DNA from: DATAPD01 sp036265385
GTDB taxonomy: Bacteria; Acidobacteriota; Terriglobia; Terriglobales; Acidobacteriaceae
DNA: 53,604 bases
Reading direction: 5' to 3'
NCBI GenBank assembly: GCA_036265385.1
Contig: DATAPD010000004.1
Span: 1-53,604, forward strand
Below, piece after piece: positions 43,321-52,002 of this stretch. The notes below the pieces were generated by a model. It worked only from the letters and a program-made list of their open reading frames with translations. It was not told where the DNA came from and ran no database searches. Position 1 is the stretch's first letter. Every line of letters begins with the position of its first letter. The position numbers were made by a program, and so were the translations under genes.

Positions 43321-44679
43321 ATGTTCGAGAATCTCTCAGAGAAACTTCAACGCGCATTCAAGACCCTCCGCGGGCAGGCCACGCTCACTGATGAAAATAT
43401 TCAGGAGGCGCTGAAACAGATCCGGCTGGCGCTGCTTGAAGCCGACGTCAATTTCAAGGTTGTCAAACAACTGATAGACCAGATTCAGGCCAAGGCGATC
43501 GGCCAGCAGGTGGCAACTGCGCTTTCCCCGGGTGAACAAGTCATTAGGATCGTTCGCGATGAACTCGTCGCGCTGCTCGGGCAGGACACCGCCAAGTTGA
43601 AATTCGCTTCCCAGCCACCCACGGTGGTTCTAATGGCAGGCTTGCAGGGATCCGGTAAGACGACCACTTCGGGGAAACTTGCTAATTGGCTGAAAAATGG
43701 CGGACATCGTCCGCTGCTGGTTTCCGTCGACGTATATCGGCCAGCCGCGCGCGAGCAATTGAAGGTTGTTGCTCAAGCGATTAAAGCAAACATCTACGAA
43801 GGGCAAGTCGATGAAGCCAACACAGCCACTGTCGAACGACTAGCCAAAGAAGCGCGACGCGAGGCGATCAACACTGGAAGCGACGTCCTGATCATTGATA
43901 CTGCCGGCCGATTGCACATCGACGACCAGCTCATGGACGAGATGCAGTCGCTGAAAAAGATCTTCAATCCACAGGAGATCTTGTTCGTTGCCGATGCAAT
44001 GACCGGTCAGGATGCGGTCAACTCTGCCGATGAGTTTCACAAAAAGCTTTCGCTGACAGGTGTCGTCCTCACGAAGATGGATGGCGATGCGCGCGGCGGA
44101 GCAGCGCTCTCCATCCGCCAGGTGACGGGGCAACCGATCAAGTTCATCGGTGTTGGCGAAAAATACGACGCTCTCGAGCCCTTTCATCCAGATCGCATCG
44201 TATCGCGCATTCTCGGCATGGGCGACATCCTCTCGCTGATCGAAAAAGCCGAACAGCAGATCGACAAGAAGAAAGCGGAGGAACTCGCGAGCAAAGCGCT
44301 TTCCGGTGATGGATTTTCGCTTGAAGATTTTCGAGACCAGCTACGTCAGGTTCGCAAGATGGGCTCTTTGCAGAGCATCATGGGAATGTTGCCGAGCATT
44401 GGGCCGTTCGCCGGAATGCAGAAAGCTGCCGACCAGATTGATGAGAAGCAGATCAACCGCGTTGAAGCCATCATCGATTCGATGACGCCACGAGAAAGGA
44501 ATCACCACGAACTCATCAATGGCAGCCGTCGGAAACGCATCGCGCGAGGGTCGGGAACCTCGGTCCAGGAAGTCAATAACCTGCTGCGCCAATATGCACA
44601 AATGAAAAAGATGTTTAAGCAGATGGGAAAACCGAGTTTCGCGCGACGGCTCGCCGGAATGAAAATGCCCGGCATGTGA
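43321..44679 (+). CDS. ffh: Signal recognition particle protein Ffh
   Basis: A 452-residue SRP54 GTPase. The N domain (1-90) leads to the G domain with GLQGSGKTTTSGKLA (P-loop), DTAGR and TKMDGDARGG. The Met-rich M domain (about 300-450) ends with GMKMPGM and binds 4.5S RNA and signal sequences. It targets nascent membrane proteins to FtsY at the membrane. The ATG lacks a strong ribosome site but matches the family start MFENLSEKL. No ffs RNA was recognised nearby. Confidence 0.97.
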   Translation: MFENLSEKLQRAFKTLRGQATLTDENIQEALKQIRLALLEADVNFKVVKQLIDQIQAKAIGQQVATALSPGEQVIRIVRDELVALLGQDTAKLKFASQPPTVVLMAGLQGSGKTTTSGKLANWLKNGGHRPLLVSVDVYRPAAREQLKVVAQAIKANIYEGQVDEANTATVERLAKEARREAINTGSDVLIIDTAGRLHIDDQLMDEMQSLKKIFNPQEILFVADAMTGQDAVNSADEFHKKLSLTGVVLTKMDGDARGGAALSIRQVTGQPIKFIGVGEKYDALEPFHPDRIVSRILGMGDILSLIEKAEQQIDKKKAEELASKALSGDGFSLEDFRDQLRQVRKMGSLQSIMGMLPSIGPFAGMQKAADQIDEKQINRVEAIIDSMTPRERNHHELINGSRRKRIARGSGTSVQEVNNLLRQYAQMKKMFKQMGKPSFARRLAGMKMPGM

Positions 44680-44687
44680 ATGTTGCA

Positions 44688-44708
44688 ATCAGCAGTTAGT
44701 CATCAGCA
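44688..44708 (+). repeat. Heptanucleotide-periodic repeat after ffh
   Basis: Units ATCAGCA, GTTAGTC, ATCAGCA directly after the ffh stop (9 bases away). Same 7-base period as the other three sites, but only three units. Confidence 0.55.
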
Positions 44709-44738
44709 CTTGCATCCAACTCGACTAAAGAGAGCGGC

Positions 44739-44990
44739 ATGGAAATCTCATTGATGCGGCAAATCGCGTCATTCGTGGGCGCGATTCTTATCCTGGTCGC
44801 GTATGGAGGCCATCAACTGGGATGGATGGACGCCCGCAGAGCTGGATACAACATCGTAAACGCGGTCGGATCTGCGATTCTCGCCTACATTGCATTCCAT
44901 CCGTTCCAGTTGGGCTTTGTCGTGCTGGAGACCGCATGGGCAATTTTGAGCATTTGGGCATTGTTGCGGCCGCAGGCACAGACCGACTAG
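44739..44990 (+). CDS. Small membrane protein (CBU_0592-like)
   Basis: An 83-residue protein with two or three hydrophobic segments (about 9-25, 38-54 and 58-76). It resembles the CBU_0592 small-membrane-protein family (GAxLILxAYxGxQLGWMDARRAGYNxVN...), a pattern without known function. The ATG has AGAGAG before it. It lies between ffh and the glycosyltransferase on the same strand. Confidence 0.75.
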   Translation: MEISLMRQIASFVGAILILVAYGGHQLGWMDARRAGYNIVNAVGSAILAYIAFHPFQLGFVVLETAWAILSIWALLRPQAQTD

Positions 44991-45093
44991 GTCGAATCGT
45001 TTCGCGTGTTCGATTCATGAAAACAACCTTCCTCCCTCCGAGTCACAGCAACAGGAATAGTCGCATTTCCGTGATCTCGAACGAGGTGAGTGC

Positions 45094-46698
45094 GTGAACT
45101 TCCGCCTACGCACTGACGCGATCCTGCTCACCGGTGTCTGCGCATTTTTCTTCTTCTACCAACTCGGGGTGTTCGGGTTGGTGGGAGCTGACGAGCCACG
45201 ATACGCACAAGTCGCGCGTGAAATGCTCGGCCGTCACGACTGGATCACGCCGGTGCTTGGCGGAAAGCCCTGGCTCGAGAAGCCGCCTCTCTTATATTGG
45301 CAGACGATGTTGGCTTATGCCGTTTTCGGGGTGAAAGACTGGGCGGCGCGCCTGCCTTCTGCAATCGATGCCACTTGCATGGTGGTTGCGGTCTATCTAT
45401 TCCTGAAGAAATTTCGCCGTGGATCGGAACTGGACGGTGCATTGATGGTGGCGTCTAGCGCCGCCACGATCGGGTTTTCGCGGGCGGCAGCGACGGACAT
45501 GCCACTCGCTTCCACATTCACGATTGCTGTGCTTGCCTGGTACGCGTGGCGGGAGAGTACCTCCCGGCTATATCTCGGCGCACTGTACGTGTTTCTTGGA
45601 CTCGGCACACTCGCAAAAGGACCGATTGCAATGTTCCTCGCCGCTCTGGTGATAATCGCGTTCGGGGCAATCACAAGAGATTGGTCCGCACCGAAGCGCA
45701 CATTATGGTGGCCGGGAATTCTGATTTATCTGCTGGTGACACTACCCTGGTTCATTGCCGTACAGATTCGCAATCCGCAATTCTTGCGTGTGTTCATTTT
45801 TGAACACAATCTCGCTCGCTTCAGCACGGACATGTATCACCACGTCCAACCGTTCTGGTACTTCTTACCGGTCGCACTTCTGGGACTTGTTCCATGGACG
45901 GTGCTGCTCGCTGCTGCCTTTTATGAGAACGTGGTTGCGACGTGGCGAGAACGGAAACAAGGCTTCGACAGCGAAGATGAATACAACATTTTCCTGATGC
46001 TCTGGTTAGTTCTGCCAATTCTTTTCTTTTCATTGTCCAAGTCGAAGTTGCCTGGATATATCCTCCCCGCGCTTCCTGCCGGAGCCCTTTTACTAGCAGA
46101 ATACGTGCACAGGCGATTGACCGCAGAAGATCAGCTATCGCTAGTCATGTCTGCATTTCATGGTCTGATCGCGGCAGGAATTCTTGTCCCAGCTGTTCTG
46201 GTCAATACGATTTTCTCGCAGGATCGCAAGCATTGGGTGGAGAATGCACCATTGCTCGCTGTAGTTTGGCTGGTGTTCGCCACCGCTATCGCAATCATTC
46301 TTTCCAGGCCAAGGGGATTGAGATATCTGCACTTCGTCACGCTCGTGCCGGTCGTATTGGCAGTGGCAGCATTGCTGCGCATGGGCGGCCCTGTGGCAAA
46401 CGCAACCATCTCACAGCGTCCTGTCGCAGAAGCGCTTAACACTCTTGCAGGCAATCAGCTTCCTGTGGCCGTGGTCGGCGTTCCTCGTGATAAAGAGTAC
46501 GGATTGGCTTTTTATCGCAACACGGTGGTGTCGCGCTACGAACGTGGCGAGGTTCCTTCCAACGAACACCTCCTCGTTGCGCCAGATAATGCACAGGGCC
46601 AGATCGCTCGTTTTATTGGCAGCCGGTCGGCAGCTTTCCTAGGGACGTTCCCTGCTCAGCACATCGACATCTACCGAGTCGCAGCCGTCACACCTTGA
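45094..46698 (+). CDS. ArnT/PMT-like membrane glycosyltransferase (GT-C fold)
   Basis: A 534-residue protein with about 12 membrane helices. After the first helix comes the periplasmic loop with ADEPRYAQVAREML (acidic catalytic site) and KPWLEKPPLLYW, as in ArnT and dolichol-phosphate mannosyltransferase relatives. It transfers a sugar from a polyprenyl-phosphate donor to a lipid or protein. The acceptor here is unknown. The GTG start follows GAGGTGAGTGC. No arn operon genes are near. Confidence 0.88.
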   Translation: MNFRLRTDAILLTGVCAFFFFYQLGVFGLVGADEPRYAQVAREMLGRHDWITPVLGGKPWLEKPPLLYWQTMLAYAVFGVKDWAARLPSAIDATCMVVAVYLFLKKFRRGSELDGALMVASSAATIGFSRAAATDMPLASTFTIAVLAWYAWRESTSRLYLGALYVFLGLGTLAKGPIAMFLAALVIIAFGAITRDWSAPKRTLWWPGILIYLLVTLPWFIAVQIRNPQFLRVFIFEHNLARFSTDMYHHVQPFWYFLPVALLGLVPWTVLLAAAFYENVVATWRERKQGFDSEDEYNIFLMLWLVLPILFFSLSKSKLPGYILPALPAGALLLAEYVHRRLTAEDQLSLVMSAFHGLIAAGILVPAVLVNTIFSQDRKHWVENAPLLAVVWLVFATAIAIILSRPRGLRYLHFVTLVPVVLAVAALLRMGGPVANATISQRPVAEALNTLAGNQLPVAVVGVPRDKEYGLAFYRNTVVSRYERGEVPSNEHLLVAPDNAQGQIARFIGSRSAAFLGTFPAQHIDIYRVAAVTP

Positions 46699-46802
46699 AC
46701 CAACAATTGGTATTGGCATCTCAGATTCACGGGTTTGCGTGCCTCCGCAGCAGGTTCTAGACTCTTCATTCGGCTGCCCGTCGGCCATCCCTCAGGAGCC
46801 CC

Positions 46803-47744
46803 GTGGAGATCCTCGACCTCAGGCACTTTTCCTCTGCTGACCTTCGTCCCTTGCTTGATGACGAAACTGCAGTATGGTCGCGACTGCTTCACTGGGACTA
46901 CCGCAGCTCGGCGGAAATGATCCTTAGATATATCGACGCCAAAATCCTGCCTGGTTATGCTGCGATCGACCGCGGAAAGATTTTCGGATACGCCTTCTTC
47001 GTATACGAGGGGAATAAAGGAGTCATCGGAGATCTCTTCGTTACAAACGGTGCGCGCACTCCGAATGCCCATGAAGTCGAAGCTCGACTTCTTCGACATG
47101 TGATCGAAACGCTGCAACAGTCACCCGGAATTCACCGAGTGGAAGCACAACTACTGGTTCATGAAACGGGAGTTGTAGCACGTCCCTTCATGGAACAAGG
47201 ATTTCATCGTTATCCGCGGTTGTTCATGACTCTGCCGATGTCGGAAGAGATACCAAGCGGCACGGCGATACCTGGCATCAATTTACGTCCATGGGCGGAA
47301 CGCGATTATCAACCAGCAGCCGCTGTGATCACGGCCGCATATCGCGGCCATGTGGATTCGCAGATCAATGATCAGTATTGCTCCCTGAGCGGATCGCTAC
47401 GTTTTTTGAATAACATCGTGCGCTTCCCCGGATGTGGACTTTTTGATGCAGAATCGTCTTTCGTAGCGGTGCATCACGGCCTCGGAACGCTGGTTGGAGT
47501 CATCTTGTGCTCACGAGTCCGCGAGGATGTCGGACATGTAACTCAGGTGTGTGTAGTTCCCGAGTACCGATCCCATGGTTTGGGTAAGGCCTTGCTTGCT
47601 TCAACGGCAGCCAATCTGCGGGCGCGAAGGTTTACTTCTCTCTCCTTAACCGTGACCGACGAGAATACCCGCGCTGTTGAGCTCTATCGCCAATTGGGTT
47701 TCAAAAACGATCGGGTATTCGATGCGTTTGTATGGGAAGGTTAG
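46803..47744 (+). CDS. Protein with two GNAT domains
   Basis: A 313-residue protein. The N-terminal part (about 1-150) is a degenerate GNAT-like domain. The C-terminal part (about 165-313) is typical: VTQVCVVPEYRSHGLGKALLASTAANLRARRF holds the acetyl-CoA loop, and RAVELYRQLGFKN ends the domain. Substrate unknown. The GTG start has AGGAGCCCC before it. It converges on the small membrane genes with one base between stops. Confidence 0.82.
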   Translation: MEILDLRHFSSADLRPLLDDETAVWSRLLHWDYRSSAEMILRYIDAKILPGYAAIDRGKIFGYAFFVYEGNKGVIGDLFVTNGARTPNAHEVEARLLRHVIETLQQSPGIHRVEAQLLVHETGVVARPFMEQGFHRYPRLFMTLPMSEEIPSGTAIPGINLRPWAERDYQPAAAVITAAYRGHVDSQINDQYCSLSGSLRFLNNIVRFPGCGLFDAESSFVAVHHGLGTLVGVILCSRVREDVGHVTQVCVVPEYRSHGLGKALLASTAANLRARRFTSLSLTVTDENTRAVELYRQLGFKNDRVFDAFVWEG

Positions 47745-47745
47745 A

Positions 47746-47928
47746 TCAGCGACGCAGAAGAGACATGATCCAGCCGGCTACAAACACGCCCCCGACAAAC
47801 ATTGCAAAACAATACAGGCCGTAACGAACCTGCTCGGGCATCGTGTTTCGCTGGGTGATCCCAAAAACTACTGAGGCAAACACGGCAAACAGAACGGCGG
47901 CGCTGAAATGAGTCAGTTCCAGGTTCAT
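47746..47928 (-). CDS. Small membrane protein
   Basis: A 60-residue protein with two hydrophobic segments (about 7-25 and 36-56) and a basic end LLRR. No family recognised. Its ATG overlaps the TGA of the gene upstream (ATGA), so it is translationally coupled. Third and last gene of the M24 peptidase operon. Confidence 0.65.
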   Translation of the reverse strand: MNLELTHFSAAVLFAVFASVVFGITQRNTMPEQVRYGLYCFAMFVGGVFVAGWIMSLLRR

Positions 47929-48344
47929 GGCTTCTTCCCGATCGCAATATGGTACGCATCGGCCACGCAGATGAAATTAAGAAGGCCGGCCACAATCAGA
48001 TACTTAGTTCCGTAGTCTGCGGTTGCGTGCGAGATTGCACCTTTTCCTGCATCCAGAGCCAGCGTCAACAGGTAAAGACCTCCAGCACCAACATCACCCA
48101 CAAAGCCGAGCATGTCCAGGATGTCGCCGCCATTCGGCCTATAGATTCGGCCCTGCATTGCGAGACCAAGGAAGAACATGGCGAAGATACAAAACATGAG
48201 CAGCAAGCCGCGTATGAAACGCTTCTGGATAAAGTGTCCCGCACCCGGGATAAGCCACGCTAGAATGGGCACAACGATTGTCATCGCGGTGAGCGGGGCA
48301 GCTGGGGCCGCCACGCGATTGGTCGCGTTTGTGGAATCAGGCAT
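47925..48344 (-). CDS. Small integral membrane protein (DUF6677-like)
   Basis: A 139-residue membrane protein with a polar N-terminus and about three helices (IVVPILAWLIPGAGHF, then LLLMFCIFAMFFLGLAMQG, then YLIVAGLLNFICVADAYHI). The LIPGAGHFIQKRFIRG motif suggests the DUF6677/TM2-like class. Function unknown. Its ATG overlaps the stop of the peptidase by one base (TGATG), and its end overlaps the next gene by four bases. Confidence 0.75.
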   Translation of the reverse strand: MPDSTNATNRVAAPAAPLTAMTIVVPILAWLIPGAGHFIQKRFIRGLLLMFCIFAMFFLGLAMQGRIYRPNGGDILDMLGFVGDVGAGGLYLLTLALDAGKGAISHATADYGTKYLIVAGLLNFICVADAYHIAIGKKP

Positions 48345-49510
48345 CAGATGATCACAATCTCTTTTTGAATTTTTCCCGTCACTTCTGCGGATTTTTCGCG
48401 CACAAGCATGTTCACTTCACTGCGTACGCCGAACTCCGGAAGGTAAATGCCCGGTTCGATTGAGAAAACAGTATTGGGCAGAATGCGACGTTCATCATGG
48501 ATCTCAAGATCATCCATATTCGCGCCATTCGAATGGATCTCGGTTGCAATTGAGTGTCCAGTGCGGTGGATGAAGAAGTCCGCGTAGCCTGACTTCTGAA
48601 TAAAATCCCTCACCGCCCGATCTATCTCCCAACCTGCAGTCGCCTGTCCGGCAGCAATGTGGTCGATGACGGTTTTGATCCCGAGGTCGCGAGCTTGTCG
48701 AACAATTTCGAAGATCTCTCGCTGGCGATCACTGGGCGTTTTGCCGACGAAGCCCGTCCATGTGATGTCGTAGTACACCGAACCGGGCGACTTCTTTTTG
48801 CCCCAGATGTCGAGAAGAACGAAGTCGCCTTCTCGAATTTTAGAACTTCGTTCAGGATGCACCTCGTAATGCGGATCTCCACTATGCGCATTCACCGCGA
48901 CAAGCGGAGGATCGTCCGTCTCGAGATTCTCGCGCTCGAAGGCTTCGAGAATCCACTGCAACATGTCGTGTTCGCTTGTCCCGCCATTACGGACTCGCCG
49001 TCCAATTTCCGTAAATGCTGCAGCGGTAATTGCATCGATGGAATCGCGCGCCGCAAAATGCGACTTGATCTGATCTTGGGACAAGGTCGCTTCAAACTTG
49101 GCGAGTAAGTCGGCCGAACTCACGACGTTCTTGCCGAAGCCACGCACAAGATCCACGGTACCGGCGTCCACCAATGACACGGTGAAAACCAGGTTGTTGG
49201 GCGAATATTGCATGGCTACATCGCGGTAGGGCGCCAGCATCGTTTTCAACTTGTCGAACAGTTCCTGCCAGCCGGCATAGGTTTTCTTGGAACCAGGAAG
49301 AGTATCCAGGTGTCCAGCTTCTATCTTGTGGACCAGCTTCGAAGGTTCACCTTGGGCTGGAATCAAGTAGAACCAACGCCTTGTCACCATAAGGCTGGTC
49401 GGAAGCCCGAGCACACGGTAGGCGATCGGATCTCGTTGATGATGGTCGTAAAACAGCCATGCATCGATGTTGCGCTCGCGCAGGGTAGCTTGAATCGCGT
49501 TCAGGTCCAT
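48344..49510 (-). CDS. M24-family Xaa-Pro aminopeptidase-like protein
   Basis: About 388 residues. An N-terminal creatinase-like domain is followed by the pita-bread M24 domain with the metal ligands in VLLDIWG, YYDITWTG, HRTGHSI, FSIEPGIY and RSEVN. The set of two Asp, one His and two Glu appears complete. It hydrolyses Xaa-Pro bonds or related dipeptides. The ATG at 49510 starts MDLNAIQATLRERN; in-frame sequence upstream lacks support. First gene of a tightly overlapping three-gene operon. Confidence 0.9.
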   Translation of the reverse strand: MDLNAIQATLRERNIDAWLFYDHHQRDPIAYRVLGLPTSLMVTRRWFYLIPAQGEPSKLVHKIEAGHLDTLPGSKKTYAGWQELFDKLKTMLAPYRDVAMQYSPNNLVFTVSLVDAGTVDLVRGFGKNVVSSADLLAKFEATLSQDQIKSHFAARDSIDAITAAAFTEIGRRVRNGGTSEHDMLQWILEAFERENLETDDPPLVAVNAHSGDPHYEVHPERSSKIREGDFVLLDIWGKKKSPGSVYYDITWTGFVGKTPSDRQREIFEIVRQARDLGIKTVIDHIAAGQATAGWEIDRAVRDFIQKSGYADFFIHRTGHSIATEIHSNGANMDDLEIHDERRILPNTVFSIEPGIYLPEFGVRSEVNMLVREKSAEVTGKIQKEIVII

Positions 49511-49665
49511 GGGCAAACAGATATTGTAAATGATGGCGGGTACGATCTTCTTGGATCGAATCGCAGACCTGCCATCGTGACGGCCATCACGTTTCCAGTT
49601 CCGACCGGTGTGATACAAAGTTAGGTGATGCGGAAGCCTATTTTCTGCGTTGTAAGCCCATCCTC

Positions 49666-49686
49666 CCCTCGCTTCGAGGGTTTTTT
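49666..49686 (+). terminator. Terminator-like hairpin at the proline dehydrogenase start
   Basis: Arms CCCTCG/CGAGGG with loop CTT are followed by six T and directly by the ATG at 49687. The GAGGG that should serve as ribosome-binding site is the 3' arm. Confidence 0.65.
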
Positions 49687-50613
49687 ATGTTAAGGGCATT
49701 TTTCATCGCGCTCTCCGAGAGCAAAACTCTGCGCGGAATCGCCGAACATTCTGCCGTCGGGCAGCGCATGTCCGGGCGGTTCGTGGCCGGCACGCAGGTG
49801 GAAGATGCTTTGCGTGCAACAGAAGTCATCAATAAATCAGGCGCAACTGTTTCGATCGACAATCTCGGCGAGAATGTTACGAACGCAGATGAGGCGCGCC
49901 AAAGCGCAGCTCTCTACCACCGCCTGCTCGATAAGATTGCTGAACTAAAGCTGAATGCCAACATCAGCTTGAAACTTACGCACATGGGTCTGGACATCGA
50001 CGAGAAGCTCGCCCATGACCAGGTCAGTTCTTTGGTCGCGAAAGCTGCCTCCATGCAACCCACCAATTTCGTTCGCGTGGATATGGAGGGCTCGCCCTAC
50101 ACGCAGCGTACTCTCGACTTCGTTCATGAGTTGCACCGCAAACCGGAAAACAAGGGATGCGTGGGAGCAGTGATCCAGTCTTATATGCGTCGAGCTGAAA
50201 AGGATGTGGAAGGTCTCCTGGCGGAAAAGATTCGCATCCGATTATGCAAGGGTGCATACAAGGAACCATCAGAAATCGCTTTCCAACCCAAATCGGAAGT
50301 CGATGCGAATTACATCAAGATCATGAAAATCTTGATGAAGAGCGGCGTATACCATGGCTTGGCAACGCACGACGAACACATTATTGATGAGGCGAAGGCG
50401 TTTGCGACTCGCGAGGGGATCCCCCGTGACGCCTTCGAGTTTCAAATGTTGCACGGAATTCGTCGCGATCTTCAGCAACAGCTCGTGAAAGATGGCTGGG
50501 GAATGCGCGTGTATATCCCCTTCGGAACAGAATGGTACCCGTACCTGATGCGACGTTTGGCTGAGCGGCCGGCGAACGCGGTGTTCATTGCCAAAAATCT
50601 ACTGCGAAGGTAG
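49687..50613 (+). CDS. putA: Proline dehydrogenase
   Basis: A 308-residue monofunctional proline dehydrogenase (PutA-domain TIM barrel, FAD). Conserved parts are RMSGRFVAGTQVEDAL, VSIDNLGENVT, ANISLKLTHMGLD, VRVDMEGSPYT and RLCKGAYKEP, and the end WYPYLMRRLAERPANAVF. It oxidises proline to pyrroline-5-carboxylate. The aldehyde dehydrogenase partner is not near. The gene symbol refers to the family; a monofunctional type is sometimes called prodh/fadM. Its start abuts a terminator-like hairpin. Confidence 0.93.
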   Translation: MLRAFFIALSESKTLRGIAEHSAVGQRMSGRFVAGTQVEDALRATEVINKSGATVSIDNLGENVTNADEARQSAALYHRLLDKIAELKLNANISLKLTHMGLDIDEKLAHDQVSSLVAKAASMQPTNFVRVDMEGSPYTQRTLDFVHELHRKPENKGCVGAVIQSYMRRAEKDVEGLLAEKIRIRLCKGAYKEPSEIAFQPKSEVDANYIKIMKILMKSGVYHGLATHDEHIIDEAKAFATREGIPRDAFEFQMLHGIRRDLQQQLVKDGWGMRVYIPFGTEWYPYLMRRLAERPANAVFIAKNLLRR

Positions 50614-50681
50614 AGACAGATTCGACTTCTGGCAGAAGCCATGATTCTGAAAAGCTTTTTGCGGGAATTGAGATAACCGAC

Positions 50682-51437
50682 TTACTCTTCTGGCGCCTCT
50701 GAACCGGGAGCTAAGGGCAATCGCGAAATCCCATTCAGCAATTGCTGCTCGTCAGGCGTGAAGTTCGCTCGAGAACCAGGAGAGTTCAGGAACTGCTGCC
50801 GCTGTTCGGGCGTCATGCCGCGCATAGAACGGATTGCAGCATCAAGGGCACGGCGCCTCTGCGGTGGCAGGTCGCGAAATTGACCGAACAGTTGGCGCGC
50901 GTCCTGCTTCTGGTCTCTTGTGAGATGCTCCCAGGTTTCCATGCGATTTAAGACCCGCTGTTGCTGGTCGGGAGGCAGGTTGTTGAAGCGCTGCAGGCGC
51001 TGCCTCAACTCCTCCTGACGCTGCGGAGGCAGGTTTCGAAACTGCGGATCGTTGTCGAGAGCTTCCCGCTTCTCAGTCGGCGGTAAATCCTTATAGCGTC
51101 GCAGCCAATCTCCAGAGTGGGCCTGACCCTCATTTCTCGGACGTCGAACTTCGGGAGGCCGAGTGTCGGAGGAAGGTGCCTCATAGGAACGATTCTGTGG
51201 CGGACGCGGCACATTATTCTGCCGCTGCTCCCATTGCCGAGGGCGCGAAACTTCGCTTCGTTGTTCCTGCCGTCGATCGTCCCGACGCTCTTCGCGTCGC
51301 TGCTCCTGTCGATGTTCTTGTTTTTGGGGAGTGTCGTTTCCGCGACGTGGCGGGTTCTGACCAAAGCTTGGCACGCTGCTGGCAATCGTCACAATCGCGA
51401 CTGCGCTCATCAACGTTATTCGCCTAAGCCTTAACAT
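50682..51437 (-). CDS. DUF3106-like secreted protein, Arg/Gln-rich
   Basis: A 251-residue protein with a signal peptide (about 1-26, cleavage near SFG-QN) and a highly charged Arg/Gln/Glu region (about 30-115). The C-terminal half repeats LPPxxRxxL/RFxxLPPxQQ units (about 120-235), the DUF3106 pattern. Function unknown; such repeats occur in acidobacterial and proteobacterial periplasmic proteins. It lies next to a sigma/anti-sigma pair on the same strand and may belong to the regulon. Confidence 0.8.
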   Translation of the reverse strand: MLRLRRITLMSAVAIVTIASSVPSFGQNPPRRGNDTPQKQEHRQEQRREERRDDRRQEQRSEVSRPRQWEQRQNNVPRPPQNRSYEAPSSDTRPPEVRRPRNEGQAHSGDWLRRYKDLPPTEKREALDNDPQFRNLPPQRQEELRQRLQRFNNLPPDQQQRVLNRMETWEHLTRDQKQDARQLFGQFRDLPPQRRRALDAAIRSMRGMTPEQRQQFLNSPGSRANFTPDEQQLLNGISRLPLAPGSEAPEE

Positions 51438-51488
51438 CAGTTTCCAACTCTCACGCTTACTTAGATGCGTTAAGCCGCTGTCCGAATG

Positions 51489-51992
51489 TTATGGAGTCGC
51501 GGTTACATCATCCTGAACTTGTAAATCGTCGAGCACATCGAAATTCGCATAGAGATCGTCGTTCTTGTCGAGTGCCTGCAAATCGCCAACCGCGCTTCCG
51601 GGTGTCGCTGCTGCCACTGGAGTTGTTGTAGTTTGAACGGCCGCCACAGCGGCATTTCGGTCAACGGGCACGACTCCAGTTTTGCGACTAACCAGCATCA
51701 CGCCCAAGGCGAGCAAGATAGTCAGAGAGACGGCGAGCGCTGGACGCCGGAACCATGCCCAAGGCGACGGCTTGGCAATCTCTTCGCGCAGTCGGGCCTG
51801 CAATCTCACGTCGAAATAGGGTGAGGGCTCCGGCACTTGCCACTCATCGAGCAGGGACATCGTTTGGCGCATTGCTGTCAACTTTGCGGAGCAATCCGCA
51901 CAAGCATGCAAATGCTCTTCGATGACCGGCGTCGCAGTACTCAGGCCGACGGCCAGATCCGGCATGATTTCGCGAATTTCGTCGCACTTCAT
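51489..51992 (-). CDS. Anti-sigma factor with zinc-finger N-terminus
   Basis: About 167 residues. An N-terminal zinc-binding motif (HLHACADCSAKL, H-x3-C-x2-C type) as in ZAS anti-sigma factors is followed by one membrane segment (about 88-106, LAVSLTILLALGVMLV) and an acidic periplasmic tail. It should hold the adjacent ECF sigma factor inactive at the membrane. The ATG at 51992 is chosen because GAGGAG precedes it by six bases; the in-frame TTG 52010 overlaps the sigma gene stop. The genes are 10 bases apart. Confidence 0.85.
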   Translation of the reverse strand: MKCDEIREIMPDLAVGLSTATPVIEEHLHACADCSAKLTAMRQTMSLLDEWQVPEPSPYFDVRLQARLREEIAKPSPWAWFRRPALAVSLTILLALGVMLVSRKTGVVPVDRNAAVAAVQTTTTPVAAATPGSAVGDLQALDKNDDLYANFDVLDDLQVQDDVTATP

Positions 51993-52002
51993 AAACGGCT
52001 CC

